A program made the translations under genes and the position numbers. Positions 17,077-25,018 of a DNA stretch of 64,000 nt are shown in pieces (the stretch's first letter is position 1; each line of letters opens with the position of its first letter). The stretch comes from an uncultured Lachnospiraceae bacterium. GTDB taxonomy: Bacteria > Bacillota > Clostridia > Lachnospirales > Lachnospiraceae. The notes under the pieces were generated by a model. The model did no database searches. It saw nothing but the letters and a program-made list of their open reading frames with translations, and was not told where the DNA came from. The stretch spans positions 1 through 64,000 of the forward strand of contig URQQ01000022.1 in NCBI GenBank assembly GCA_900549995.1. Direction: 5' to 3'.

Positions 17077-18420
17077 CAGTTCCGGAAGAATCATAAAAAG
17101 CATCGTCGTGTAGCATGCAAGCCCTCCGATGACATTGGATACAGGTTCTGCCATGAAGACACCCATAGCGCCGTACCCAAGCGTCGGGAGAAAAAATGTG
17201 AGCGGAACAACGATGATTACTTTTCGGAAAATGGAAAAGAAGATCGCCTGCTTTCTCTTATTTAAAGATTTAAAAACAGTCTGCCCGCAGGTCTGGAATG
17301 TCTGGAACATAAAAGCAGCGAAATAGCATTTTATCGCATGTGTGCCAAAGGAAAGGATCTCAGGGTCATTGCTGAATATGCCAAGAAGCTGTTTGGGGAA
17401 AGCAATCACTAAAATCCATGCGACGATGGAATAGGAGACAGAGAGGACGGTGATGAAAAAGATCGTCTTTTTTGCTTTCTTATAATCTCCGGCGCCATAG
17501 TTAAAACTGAGGATCGGTGAAATCCCGTCACAGAAGGCATCGGAAGGTGTAGATAATATCTGCCTTACAGAGTTGATGATCGTCATGATGGATACATATA
17601 ATTCACCGCCATAACCGGCCAGGAGTTTATTGCATACGATGGAAACAAGGCTGTTGGTACACTGCATCACAAAACTTGAGATTCCAAGGCTTACAATGTC
17701 AACTGCGGTGCCAAGGTCGATTTTAAATCCATCCCTTAACCTGAGCTTAAGTTCCGGTGATTTTCCAAGAAGAAAGCGGAAGACAAAGATACAGGAGACG
17801 GCCTGAGACAGGACGGTGGCAAATGCGGCACCCTTGACACCCATATGGAAGACGAAGATAAACAACGGATCCAGAAGGATGTTTAAGACGGTACCAACTA
17901 AAACAGTACTCATACTTGTCTTGGCAAATCCCTGGGAATTGATGAAGGGATTCATACCCAGAGTAATCATGATAAATACAGTTCCTGTGACATAAATTTT
18001 CATATAGGAGACTGCGTATCCGATATTCATGTCAGAGGCTCCGAACAGCCGCATCAATGGCTCACAGCAGATCAATACCGTGATTGTAATCACGAGCGCT
18101 GTCATGATCAGAAGGCGGAAAGATGTATTCATGATATGTTCCGCCTGGGCACGGTCTCCTTTTCCCCTTGCCATGGAGCAAAGCGGTGCACCGCCCACGC
18201 CGTAGAGATTGGCAAATCCCGTGATGATCATGATCACCGGAAAGCAGAGTCCGACTCCGCCAAGGGCCAGCGCGCCGGCGCCTTCGATACGTCCGATATA
18301 GATCCGGTCTACAATATTGTAGAGCAGATTCAGAGTCTGTGCTGCCATCATCGGGAGTGCGGCACGCAGGCAATTACGGAACAGATGGGAGCCACCGAAA
18401 TCAATCTGGCTGTTTTTCAT
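17053..18420 (-). CDS. MATE-family efflux transporter
   Basis: Multidrug/toxin exporter of 455 aa, probably driven by Na+ or H+. About twelve membrane segments in two six-helix halves are visible. The start (FRNCLRAALPMMAAQTLNLLYNIVDRIYIG) and the motif GNPFINSQGF-like stretch (GMNPFINSQGFAKTS) are typical. The ATG at 18420 (MKNSQIDF) has an AAGGA site ten bases upstream; an in-frame ATG at 18441 would leave no ribosome site. It is a single-gene unit with its own promoter and shares a terminator with the convergent mutase. Substrate unknown. Confidence 0.9.
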   Translation of the reverse strand: MKNSQIDFGGSHLFRNCLRAALPMMAAQTLNLLYNIVDRIYIGRIEGAGALALGGVGLCFPVIMIITGFANLYGVGGAPLCSMARGKGDRAQAEHIMNTSFRLLIMTALVITITVLICCEPLMRLFGASDMNIGYAVSYMKIYVTGTVFIMITLGMNPFINSQGFAKTSMSTVLVGTVLNILLDPLFIFVFHMGVKGAAFATVLSQAVSCIFVFRFLLGKSPELKLRLRDGFKIDLGTAVDIVSLGISSFVMQCTNSLVSIVCNKLLAGYGGELYVSIMTIINSVRQILSTPSDAFCDGISPILSFNYGAGDYKKAKKTIFFITVLSVSYSIVAWILVIAFPKQLLGIFSNDPEILSFGTHAIKCYFAAFMFQTFQTCGQTVFKSLNKRKQAIFFSIFRKVIIVVPLTFFLPTLGYGAMGVFMAEPVSNVIGGLACYTTMLFMILPELKKQDTRI

Positions 18421-18450
18421 AGTAATCACATCCTTCATCACTTCAAATAT

Positions 18451-18479
18451 ATTTTAGAACAATAAACTTCCCATATCAA
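18451..18479 (-). promoter_or_regulatory. Promoter of the MATE gene
   Basis: On the minus strand TTGATA (18479-18474), a 17-bp spacer and TAAAAT (18456-18451) lie 31 bases before the start. Confidence 0.6.
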
Positions 18480-18505
18480 AAAAAATACCCCCAGACCGGG
18501 AGTAA
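18478..18505 (-). terminator. Terminator of the tRNA-Thr transcript
   Basis: Read on the minus strand, TACTCCC and GGGGGTA form a short hairpin (one mismatch) followed by a run of T, a few bases after the tRNA 3' end. Its end overlaps the MATE -35 region. Confidence 0.7.
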
Positions 18506-18513
18506 ATAAAAAA

Positions 18514-18586
18514 AGCTGTCTAGGGGACTTGAACCCCCGGCCTCCGCCTTACCAAGGCGACGCGCTACCGACTGCGCCAAGACAGC
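18514..18586 (-). tRNA. tRNA-Thr (GGT)
   Basis: A complete 73-nt cloverleaf on the minus strand: acceptor GCTGTCT/AGACAGC with discriminator T, D-arm GCGC...GCGC, anticodon loop TTGGTAA (anticodon GGT) and T-arm with GTTCAAG. CCA is not encoded. tRNA-Thr is also the likely ligand of the T-box at 45231. Confidence 0.95.
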
Positions 18587-18610
18587 ATATACACTTTATG
18601 CAACATTAGT

Positions 18611-18640
18611 AATATACAATAAAACATACGTATTTGTCAA
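18611..18640 (-). promoter_or_regulatory. Promoter of tRNA-Thr
   Basis: On the minus strand TTGACA (18640-18635), an 18-bp spacer and TATATT (18616-18611), 24 bases before the tRNA 5' end. Confidence 0.75.
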
Positions 18641-18719
18641 TCATTAAAGTGAAAATTTAGCATCTATTTTTTAATGGTTTTAAATCTGAATATCCATCGG
18701 TACGATAGAACGCCAAGTG

Positions 18720-18767
18720 CCACCGTTTTCTGGTTTTAAAGAAAGAGAGAACGGTGGTTATTTTTTT
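18720..18767 (+). terminator. Hairpin with T-run, orientation unexplained
   Basis: CCACCGTT (18720-18727) and AACGGTGG (18750-18757) enclose 22 nt, followed on the + strand by TTATTTTTTT. It points away from the minus-strand genes on both sides, so its target transcript is unclear. The rest of the gap 18587-18809 holds only the tRNA promoter. Confidence 0.5.
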
Positions 18768-18809
18768 GGAATGATTTTTTGTCACAGACAGCAGATGAAG
18801 TGTGTCCGG

Positions 18810-19439
18810 CTATGGATTCTGTCCGGCAATCTCACAGAGATCTGCAGGGGAAGTAAGGCGGAGACAGGCAGGGATTTCCTCTGGTTTCTGGCTGCCCCAC
18901 AGAGCCAGTCCGAACTCTATGCCGGCATTTTTGGCGCACTGGTAATCATAGATGGAATCCCCCACATACAGACAGGAGTACTTCTCAGATCCCAGCTGCG
19001 AAAGACAGGCAAGCAGCGGTGCGGGATCAGGCTTTCTGCAGTCTGTATCGTCCGCGCAGATGCAGCAGCCAAAACAGTCCGCGACGGGATAGTGAAAGGA
19101 ACGGGTAAACTCCCTCCGTGTCTTTGATGTTACGATTCCGAGCCGTACACCGCAGTTATGGAGAGAGAAAATTGTCTCAGCCATGCCGTCAAACAGGGAA
19201 ATGTGTTCCATATATTCACCATAGAGTTTCTGACCAAGCTGGCATGCCTCTTCACAGTCATCACCGATAAGCCTGCGGACAGCTTCCCTGCTTGTCAGGC
19301 CAAGTGCGAATGTCAGCTCGGAGAGTTCATAGTGTTTGCCGGTAGTCAGGAAGACAGCGCTTTGCAGTGTACAGAGAATTGCTTTGGCACTGTCAATGAG
19401 TGTTCCGTCAATGTCGAAAATTATTGTATTATATTTCAT
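18810..19439 (-). CDS. HAD-superfamily phosphatase (PGP/Gph-like)
   Basis: Cytosolic phosphatase of 209 aa with all four HAD motifs: nucleophile region FDIDGTLIDS (Asp9, Asp11), motif II VTSK, motif III lysine in KPDPAP, and acidic motif IV GDSIYD. The helical cap between residues ~17 and 85 makes it subfamily IA, as in phosphoglycolate phosphatase or PpaX. The ATG at 19439 follows AGAGGT. It is monocistronic. The substrate cannot be read from sequence; pyrophosphatase or sugar-phosphatase activity are equally open. Confidence 0.88.
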   Translation of the reverse strand: MKYNTIIFDIDGTLIDSAKAILCTLQSAVFLTTGKHYELSELTFALGLTSREAVRRLIGDDCEEACQLGQKLYGEYMEHISLFDGMAETIFSLHNCGVRLGIVTSKTRREFTRSFHYPVADCFGCCICADDTDCRKPDPAPLLACLSQLGSEKYSCLYVGDSIYDYQCAKNAGIEFGLALWGSQKPEEIPACLRLTSPADLCEIAGQNP

Positions 19440-19623
19440 TTGTTTACCTCTGTATAAAGAATTTATTCGATATATTCTGTCGATTTAACTTAAAAAAATA
19501 AATGTTATATATAAATTCACTATATCATGCATTACATATGTCCTGCAATAGGTAAAATGTAACGAAAAGCTGGAGGGCAAATTGTGCAAAACAGGAGAAA
19601 AGAAATTCTCGGAATAAAACGTA

Positions 19624-19652
19624 TTGACAATGCAAAACAAAAGTAATAGTAT
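19624..19652 (+). promoter_or_regulatory. Strong promoter of the aldolase/dehydrogenase unit
   Basis: Consensus TTGACA (19624-19629), a 17-bp spacer and TAGTAT (19647-19652). Two operator-like repeats lie just downstream, so a repressor could block it. Confidence 0.8.
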
Positions 19653-19653
19653 A

Positions 19654-19705
19654 GTGACAAAAGTTACAGCAATTACAAATGAAACGAAAGTGTTACAAAA
19701 GTAAC
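19654..19705 (+). promoter_or_regulatory. Twin operator-like repeats
   Basis: GTGACAAAAGTTAC (19654-19667) and GTTACAAAAGTAAC (19692-19705) differ at two positions. The second is a perfect inverted repeat, GTTAC-AAAA-GTAAC. They are 38 bp apart and sit between the -10 and the ribosome site. The SorC-type regulator encoded at 21709 is the natural candidate to bind them; this is inference from position. Confidence 0.6.
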
Positions 19706-19726
19706 GCATCAAGAGAGGAGATCAAT

Positions 19727-20533
19727 ATGAGTACAAATGCAAGAATGAATCACATTATCCAGCCAGACGGGAAAACATTTATTTTGGCGATGGATCACGC
19801 ACAGAATTTTAATACACTGCCGGCATTGAAAGATCCAAAGAAGCTGGTGAGAGAAATTGCTTCGGCAGGTGCAGATGCATTTCTGTCAACTGTTGGAATG
19901 GCAGAATCATTGACGGATTCTTTTTTAGGCAAAGGAATTATCGTGAGAATTGACGGAGGAGTTTCTTTCCTCGGTGACAAATCAAAAGCAATGCAGATCA
20001 CAGTCAATGCTGAGGACATTGTAAGAATCGGGGCAGACTCAGTGATCACAATGAGTTTCCCGGGATCAAAATTTGAAAATGAGGTTCTGAGCAATCTTAC
20101 AAGAGTATGTATGGACTGCCACAAATGGGGGATACCGGTACTTGCCGAGGCGCTGCCAAGAGGTTTTGAACCGGCAGAAGATTCCAGAACTCCTGAGAAT
20201 CTGACATTTGCCTGCCGCCAGAGCGTAGAACTTGGTGCGGACTATGTAAAAACCAATTATACCGGTGATCAGGATTCTTTCAAAGCACTGTGTGAAGCTA
20301 CATATAAACCGGTTGTGATTCTTGGCGGAGCGAAGAAAGTTCCGGTGGAACAGCTTCTTCAGGAAGTAAAAGACGCGCTTGAAGTCGGCGGCGCAGGAGT
20401 AGCAATGGGAAGAAACATCTGGGGACATGAAAATCCGGTCGGTTATACAGCAGCAATTGCAAAACTGATCCATGAAGACTGCAGTGTTGAAGCGGCAATG
20501 AAAGAAATGAATAAAATTTATCCAGTGAAATAG
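19727..20533 (+). CDS. Class I aldolase, DeoC/LacD/FbaB-DhnA type
   Basis: TIM-barrel Schiff-base aldolase of 268 aa. The N-terminal AMDHAQ block and the lysine in ADYVKTNYTG (Lys175) fit the DhnA/FbaB/LsrF group. The phosphate-binding end GGAGVAMGRNIWG is also seen. Possible substrates are fructose-1,6-bisphosphate, deoxy-ketose phosphates or related ketoses. ATG 19727 follows GAGAGGAG; the longer frame from 19679 overlaps the operator region. With the zinc dehydrogenase it forms a two-gene unit preceding a SorC-type sugar regulator, which suggests catabolism of an unusual sugar or polyol. Confidence 0.83.
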   Translation: MSTNARMNHIIQPDGKTFILAMDHAQNFNTLPALKDPKKLVREIASAGADAFLSTVGMAESLTDSFLGKGIIVRIDGGVSFLGDKSKAMQITVNAEDIVRIGADSVITMSFPGSKFENEVLSNLTRVCMDCHKWGIPVLAEALPRGFEPAEDSRTPENLTFACRQSVELGADYVKTNYTGDQDSFKALCEATYKPVVILGGAKKVPVEQLLQEVKDALEVGGAGVAMGRNIWGHENPVGYTAAIAKLIHEDCSVEAAMKEMNKIYPVK

Positions 20534-20561
20534 TTGGTTTGGACAGAGGAGGAAATCAGTA

Positions 20562-21593
20562 ATGTCTACATATAAAGTAAGTGTTTTGGAAGATGTTCAC
20601 AAAATTGGAACCCGTGAAGTAGAAAAAAGAGAGCCAGGTGACAAACAGGTACTGATCAAAGTAGATTCCTGCGCAATCTGTACATTAGAGCAGAGAGTAT
20701 ACAACGGTGTCATGAAACGTTACCCGTTCGCAGGGGGACATGAGGCAGCAGGTACTGTTGAGGCAGTCGGGGAAAGAGTCAAAGGGGTAAAACCGGGAGA
20801 CAAAGTTGCAGTACGTCTGCTCAATTCCTGCGGAGAATGCTACTATTGCAGAAATGGCCATGAGAATCAGTGTGTCGTATCCTTTATTGCAGAGACACAG
20901 GAGTGTGCGATGGGACCTGGAGGACTTGCAGAATATATGATGGTGAACGCAGAGGATGTATATAAAATGGCAGATGACATTGATCTTGCGCATGCATCTT
21001 TGTCTGAGCCGGTTGCCTGCTGTGTACACAGTATTGAAAATGGGAAAATTGAACTTGGCGATGATGTTGTGGTGATCGGGATCGGAATTATGGGTGCGCT
21101 TCATATCCAGCTCGCAAAATTAAAAGGTGCCAGAGTCATTGCATGTGAGTTAGATGAAAAACGCCTTGAGATTGCGAAAAAGATGGGTGCAGATATTCTG
21201 ATCAATTCCGGTGAGACAGATCCGGTTCAGGCTGTAAAGGATCTGACTGACGGAAGGGGAGCTGATGCAGTCTTCTGTACAGTACCGGTTGCGGAGCTGG
21301 CAAAACAGGCAGTTGATATGACAGGAAAATTGGGAAGAACGGTATTCTACACTTCGTTCCATCCGGATAAACCGATTGAAATCAGCCCGAATAAAGTCCA
21401 CTCTTCAGAGCAGATTATTACAGGAACTGTAAATCCGCAGAAGAAAGATTTCCTGATTGCAACAAGATTATTATCATTCAACCTGATCGACGTATCGGAA
21501 CTTATTTCTGACAGAGTACCGCTTGCGGAAATCGACAGAGCGTTTGAAGAGGCAGTACTTCCGGATACATACAGGATTGTAGTAAAGCCTTAA
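20562..21593 (+). CDS. Zinc-dependent MDR dehydrogenase (polyol/alcohol type)
   Basis: NAD(P)-dependent medium-chain dehydrogenase of 343 aa. Catalytic zinc ligands are Cys38 (CAICTLEQ) and His59-Glu60 (AGGHEAAG). The structural zinc lobe CGECYYCRNGHENQC lies near residues 91-105. The Rossmann glycine motif reads VVIGIGIMGALHIQLAK near 170. It starts 28 bases after the aldolase. It probably oxidises a hydroxyl of the substrate handled by the aldolase; the exact sugar or polyol is unknown. Confidence 0.85.
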   Translation: MSTYKVSVLEDVHKIGTREVEKREPGDKQVLIKVDSCAICTLEQRVYNGVMKRYPFAGGHEAAGTVEAVGERVKGVKPGDKVAVRLLNSCGECYYCRNGHENQCVVSFIAETQECAMGPGGLAEYMMVNAEDVYKMADDIDLAHASLSEPVACCVHSIENGKIELGDDVVVIGIGIMGALHIQLAKLKGARVIACELDEKRLEIAKKMGADILINSGETDPVQAVKDLTDGRGADAVFCTVPVAELAKQAVDMTGKLGRTVFYTSFHPDKPIEISPNKVHSSEQIITGTVNPQKKDFLIATRLLSFNLIDVSELISDRVPLAEIDRAFEEAVLPDTYRIVVKP

Positions 21594-21624
21594 GCATAAA
21601 AACAATACAAGCGGTAAACTTTTG

Positions 21625-21653
21625 TTGTTTCCCCCTGAGAAATGGGCTAAAAT
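21625..21653 (+). promoter_or_regulatory. Promoter of the SorC-type regulator
   Basis: TTGTTT (21625-21630), a 17-bp spacer and TAAAAT (21648-21653), 56 bases before the start codon. Confidence 0.5.
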
Positions 21654-21708
21654 AAACCTATCAGAACGTAAAAACTCGTACATACATTTAGATTGAGAGG
21701 ATAGGCTT

Positions 21709-22653
21709 ATGAAGAAAGAGAACATGACAGAAGAACTGACTGCAGAATACAGAAGAGTCGCTTACTACTATTATAAGGCAGGGCTTACTCAGGAGGAGAT
21801 TGCAAACAGAATGCAGATGTCCAGACAGAGAGTGAACCGGATCGTGAATGCCTGCATAGAACTGGGGATTGTAGAAATTACAATCAAAGGGCTTGATAAG
21901 AGTAATCTGCAGATGGAGACCGCGCTGGAAGAAAAATATCAGTTGAGAGAAGTCAGAATTGTAGACAGCGTATTTGACAAAAATATATATCAGGAGCTTG
22001 GAGCTGCCGGAAGCGCATACTTGCAGACAATTTTAAAAGATAATGACGTAATCGGACTTACAAGAGGACGGACAACGTCTGCATTGGTGGAAAGCATCCA
22101 GGGTTCAGAGAATATTGAAAATCTTGTGGTGACACAATTAATAGGAAACGGAAGAGAAGAAGAGAATATTGGTGTGGATGAGATGATCTACCGGTTTGCT
22201 GAGAAATTCCACGCCACTCCTTCTGTCCTGTACGCACCTGTGATCTTAAAGAGCAATGAAGTAAGAGATTCACTTGTGCAGGAGCCTTATTTTAAAGAGG
22301 CATATAAGATTGTAAAGGCGTGTACGATTGCGGTTGTTGGAATCGGAACTGCACACAGCCAGTGGAAACATATGGTTTCCCTTTACGATTCCCAGGACGA
22401 ACTGGCTTATGAGTGGACGAAAGATGTAGCGGGAGAAGTCTGCACACATTTCTTCAATTACGAGGGGGAAGAGGTAAAGCCGCCTTTCCGTGACCGGATT
22501 ATTGCGATTACGCTTGATGACTACATGAAAATTCCAGTACGCATAGGTGTTGCGGGATCACTTGAGAAGACAGAAGCGATCCGTGCCGCACTGAAAGGAA
22601 AGTACATTAACGTGCTGATAACTGACTTACAGACTGCTGAAAAGTTACTATAA
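21709..22653 (+). CDS. SorC/DeoR-like sugar-binding transcriptional regulator
   Basis: A 314-aa DNA-binding regulator. The N-terminal HTH (residues ~22-45, GLTQEEIANRMQMSRQRVNR) is followed by the SorC effector domain: DVIGLTRGRTTSALVESI near 107-124 and IAVVGIGTAHSQWKH near 206-220. Effectors in this family are sugar phosphates. It lies between the aldolase/dehydrogenase pair and the permease-reductase genes, so it could control both; the twin repeats at 19654-19705 are candidate sites. A hairpin separates it from the next gene. Confidence 0.87.
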   Translation: MKKENMTEELTAEYRRVAYYYYKAGLTQEEIANRMQMSRQRVNRIVNACIELGIVEITIKGLDKSNLQMETALEEKYQLREVRIVDSVFDKNIYQELGAAGSAYLQTILKDNDVIGLTRGRTTSALVESIQGSENIENLVVTQLIGNGREEENIGVDEMIYRFAEKFHATPSVLYAPVILKSNEVRDSLVQEPYFKEAYKIVKACTIAVVGIGTAHSQWKHMVSLYDSQDELAYEWTKDVAGEVCTHFFNYEGEEVKPPFRDRIIAITLDDYMKIPVRIGVAGSLEKTEAIRAALKGKYINVLITDLQTAEKLL

Positions 22654-22657
22654 GGAA

Positions 22658-22682
22658 CGGGTGGCATAGATAAAACCACCCG
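22658..22682 (+). promoter_or_regulatory. Hairpin between regulator and permease genes
   Basis: CGGGTGG (22658-22664) and CCACCCG (22676-22682) pair around an 11-nt loop. There is no T-run. It may shield or process the mRNA between the regulator and the downstream operon. Confidence 0.5.
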
Positions 22683-22711
22683 GAGTTTGTAAGAAAGGTG
22701 ACGTTTTATCT

Positions 22712-24046
22712 ATGGCAGAGAATAATAATGGTGGTGGATCTATTGGTTTAGTTACATGTGTAACAATGTTAGCTGGAGGTATGATTGGAAGCGCGATTTT
22801 CTCGCTTTCTGGTCTCACAATATACAAGGCGGGTCCTGCAGCGCTGATTACCTGGGTAATCGCAGCAGTCATCATGCTTGGCTATGGCCTTGTAGTTGCA
22901 GAATTATCAACAATTTTCCCAAAATCAGGGGGTGTATTTGTTTTCCCAAGAAAAACATTTGCGAAGAATGAAAAGAAATCCAAACTGCTTGGATGGATTT
23001 CTGTGTGGGGTTACATTAACGCAAATGTGATCGCTATCGCATTCGCGGCGATTTATGTAGGAACATATCTGGGCGCAGGATTCCCAATCTTTGCAAATAA
23101 ACAGGTTCCTCTGGCAATTGTATCGGTATTGATCATCCTTGTACTGAACAGTGTATCTTTCTCTCTGGCAGGGAAGGCAAATACAATCATGGTAGTGGGA
23201 CTTGCTGTAACGATGGTTGTTTATGCGGTTGTTGGCATCACACATGGGCAGTGGGATGCAGGAACGATGATACCGTTCTTCTCACAGGGCAGCGGCGGAT
23301 CCGCAGGATTCCTTGCAGTTGTTCCAACTGCGATGGTTGCATATGGTTCGATCGTCGCAATGGCATTTATGGTATCTGAAGTAAAAGATCCGAACAAGAC
23401 CGTTCCGAAATCTATTTTAATTGCGATGGGACTCGTTGTTATCTTATTTTTATTAGTTCTTCTTGCGACTGTAGGACTTGTAAGTGCACAGTTTCTGGAA
23501 GAGAATCCTGGAATGAGATATATTCCGCTGTATGCGGCAGCGTTTACAAAACTGGCAGATATTTCATGGCTTCCGAAGCTGATCTCTATCTCTGCGACGC
23601 TGGCACTTTTTACAACAATGTTAGTTGTAATGGCGCTGACATCCAGAGCAATGCAGGCAGCAGCGGAGGATGGAATTCTGCCGGCCAAATTGGCAGAGAA
23701 CAACAAAGCAGGCGTGCCGGTTTACGCAGCAATTGTGATTACCATTATCAGTGCGGCAATTTCCTGTTTCCCGCAGTTTACAGAAATTATTGTAAGTCTC
23801 GCGGCATTGTTCGCAGTAGTAACGATCTCTATTAACTGTATCTCTCTGATCGTAGCCAGAAAGACTCATGTACGGCAGCCTGGCGAATTCCGTGCACCGG
23901 GCGGGAATGCACTTCCTGTCATAGCACTGATCCTGATCTGTATTTGTTATATCCCTGATATTATCGGCGGGGGCTGGATGATCTGGGCATTTACAATCGC
24001 CTGGTATATTGTAGGACTGATTATATTCAAGGCGAGAGTAAAATAA
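22712..24046 (+). CDS. APC-superfamily amino acid permease (first copy)
   Basis: Inner-membrane transporter of 444 aa with about 12 membrane segments. The N-terminal signature GGMIGSAIFSLSG (residues ~22-34) and the conserved MVAYGSIVAMAFMVSEVKDPNKTVP near 208-232 place it in the amino acid/polyamine APC group. A second permease of similar build lies at 26529, and both flank the RibF-like and aldehyde dehydrogenase genes. They likely import the amino-acid-like substrate of the selenoprotein reductase encoded downstream, or exchange it with a product; this is inferred from context. Confidence 0.88.
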   Translation: MAENNNGGGSIGLVTCVTMLAGGMIGSAIFSLSGLTIYKAGPAALITWVIAAVIMLGYGLVVAELSTIFPKSGGVFVFPRKTFAKNEKKSKLLGWISVWGYINANVIAIAFAAIYVGTYLGAGFPIFANKQVPLAIVSVLIILVLNSVSFSLAGKANTIMVVGLAVTMVVYAVVGITHGQWDAGTMIPFFSQGSGGSAGFLAVVPTAMVAYGSIVAMAFMVSEVKDPNKTVPKSILIAMGLVVILFLLVLLATVGLVSAQFLEENPGMRYIPLYAAAFTKLADISWLPKLISISATLALFTTMLVVMALTSRAMQAAAEDGILPAKLAENNKAGVPVYAAIVITIISAAISCFPQFTEIIVSLAALFAVVTISINCISLIVARKTHVRQPGEFRAPGGNALPVIALILICICYIPDIIGGGWMIWAFTIAWYIVGLIIFKARVK

Positions 24047-24093
24047 CCAGGACATCGTTCGGAAAATAATAAAATAAGTGAGGACAGGGAAAA

Positions 24094-24954
24094 ATGAGAC
24101 ATACAAAAGAGTATCTAAAATTAGAGAATACATGTGCAGTATACGGGAAGTTCGACGGCATGCACAGGGGACATCTGAAAGTCGTAAAAAAAGTGGCAGA
24201 AGAAGCGAAAAAGGCCGGGCTTGCATCCGTAATTGTCAGTTTCAGCGGTGAGAAACAGGTATTGACAACTGAGCAGGAAAAAGCATATTTTGCTGAAAAA
24301 GAGGGAATCGATACTTTTATATCAACAGTGGAAGAAGAGATGGACATTGCCGAATTTGTGAAGGAAATCCTTTCTGAACAACTTGGAGTCAAGATTCTGG
24401 TCGTTGGCGAAAATCACAGTGACCTTGCAGAGGTAAAAGAGCAGGCAGAAAAAAATGGAATGGAAGTCCTCGTTGTGGAGACAGAGAAGGAAGGCAGCGA
24501 AACGATTACGAGAGATACCATTTTGCAGGCGTATCAGGATTCTGACTATGAGAAAATCGAGACATTATGCGGACATCCTTTTATCATTATGGGGGAAGTG
24601 GTCCATGGAAAAGCACTGGGCAGAACCGTGGGCATGCCCACAGCCAATGTCGGAGTTCCGGAGAATAAAATCAAACCGATCGATGGCGTCTACGCGACAC
24701 TTGGACATGTGGCAGGCGGAGTTTATAAAAGCCTGACCAACATCGGAAGACGTCCGTCTGTCGACAGCCATGATTACGTGACGATCGAAGCATTTCTGCT
24801 TGATTTTAAAAAGGATATCTATGGGGAACCATTTTTACTGGAAGTCCACAAATTTATCCGCGGAGTCAGAAAATTTGATAATTTAGAAGAAGTTCAGCAG
24901 CAGGTTCAGGTTGATCTGGGCCAGGTGAGGGATTTTCTGGAGAAGATTGCATAA
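24094..24954 (+). CDS. RibF-like riboflavin kinase/FAD synthetase homologue
   Basis: A 286-aa relative of bifunctional RibF. The nucleotidyltransferase half has GKFDGMHRGH (18-27) where RibF normally reads GxFDGxHxGH. The kinase half has GMPTANVGVPENKIKPIDGVYA near 180-200 and the end block KFIRGVRKFDNLEE. The first half diverges in later motifs, so FAD synthetase activity is uncertain. It is unusual inside a catabolic cluster and probably a second, dedicated copy supplying FMN/FAD for the flavoproteins of this cluster, for example the FAD/Rieske protein. A housekeeping ribF elsewhere would support this. Confidence 0.82.
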   Translation: MRHTKEYLKLENTCAVYGKFDGMHRGHLKVVKKVAEEAKKAGLASVIVSFSGEKQVLTTEQEKAYFAEKEGIDTFISTVEEEMDIAEFVKEILSEQLGVKILVVGENHSDLAEVKEQAEKNGMEVLVVETEKEGSETITRDTILQAYQDSDYEKIETLCGHPFIIMGEVVHGKALGRTVGMPTANVGVPENKIKPIDGVYATLGHVAGGVYKSLTNIGRRPSVDSHDYVTIEAFLLDFKKDIYGEPFLLEVHKFIRGVRKFDNLEEVQQQVQVDLGQVRDFLEKIA

Positions 24955-25018
24955 GAATATACCAATGAAAAGGGGGTCGTAAAAGACTCCCTTTTATACA
25001 AAGGAGGTACATGATTAT

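Noticed and set aside
18717..19127. A 136-codon plus-strand reading frame opposite the HAD gene
   Set aside because: No ribosome site and fully covered by a clear HAD phosphatase on the other strand.
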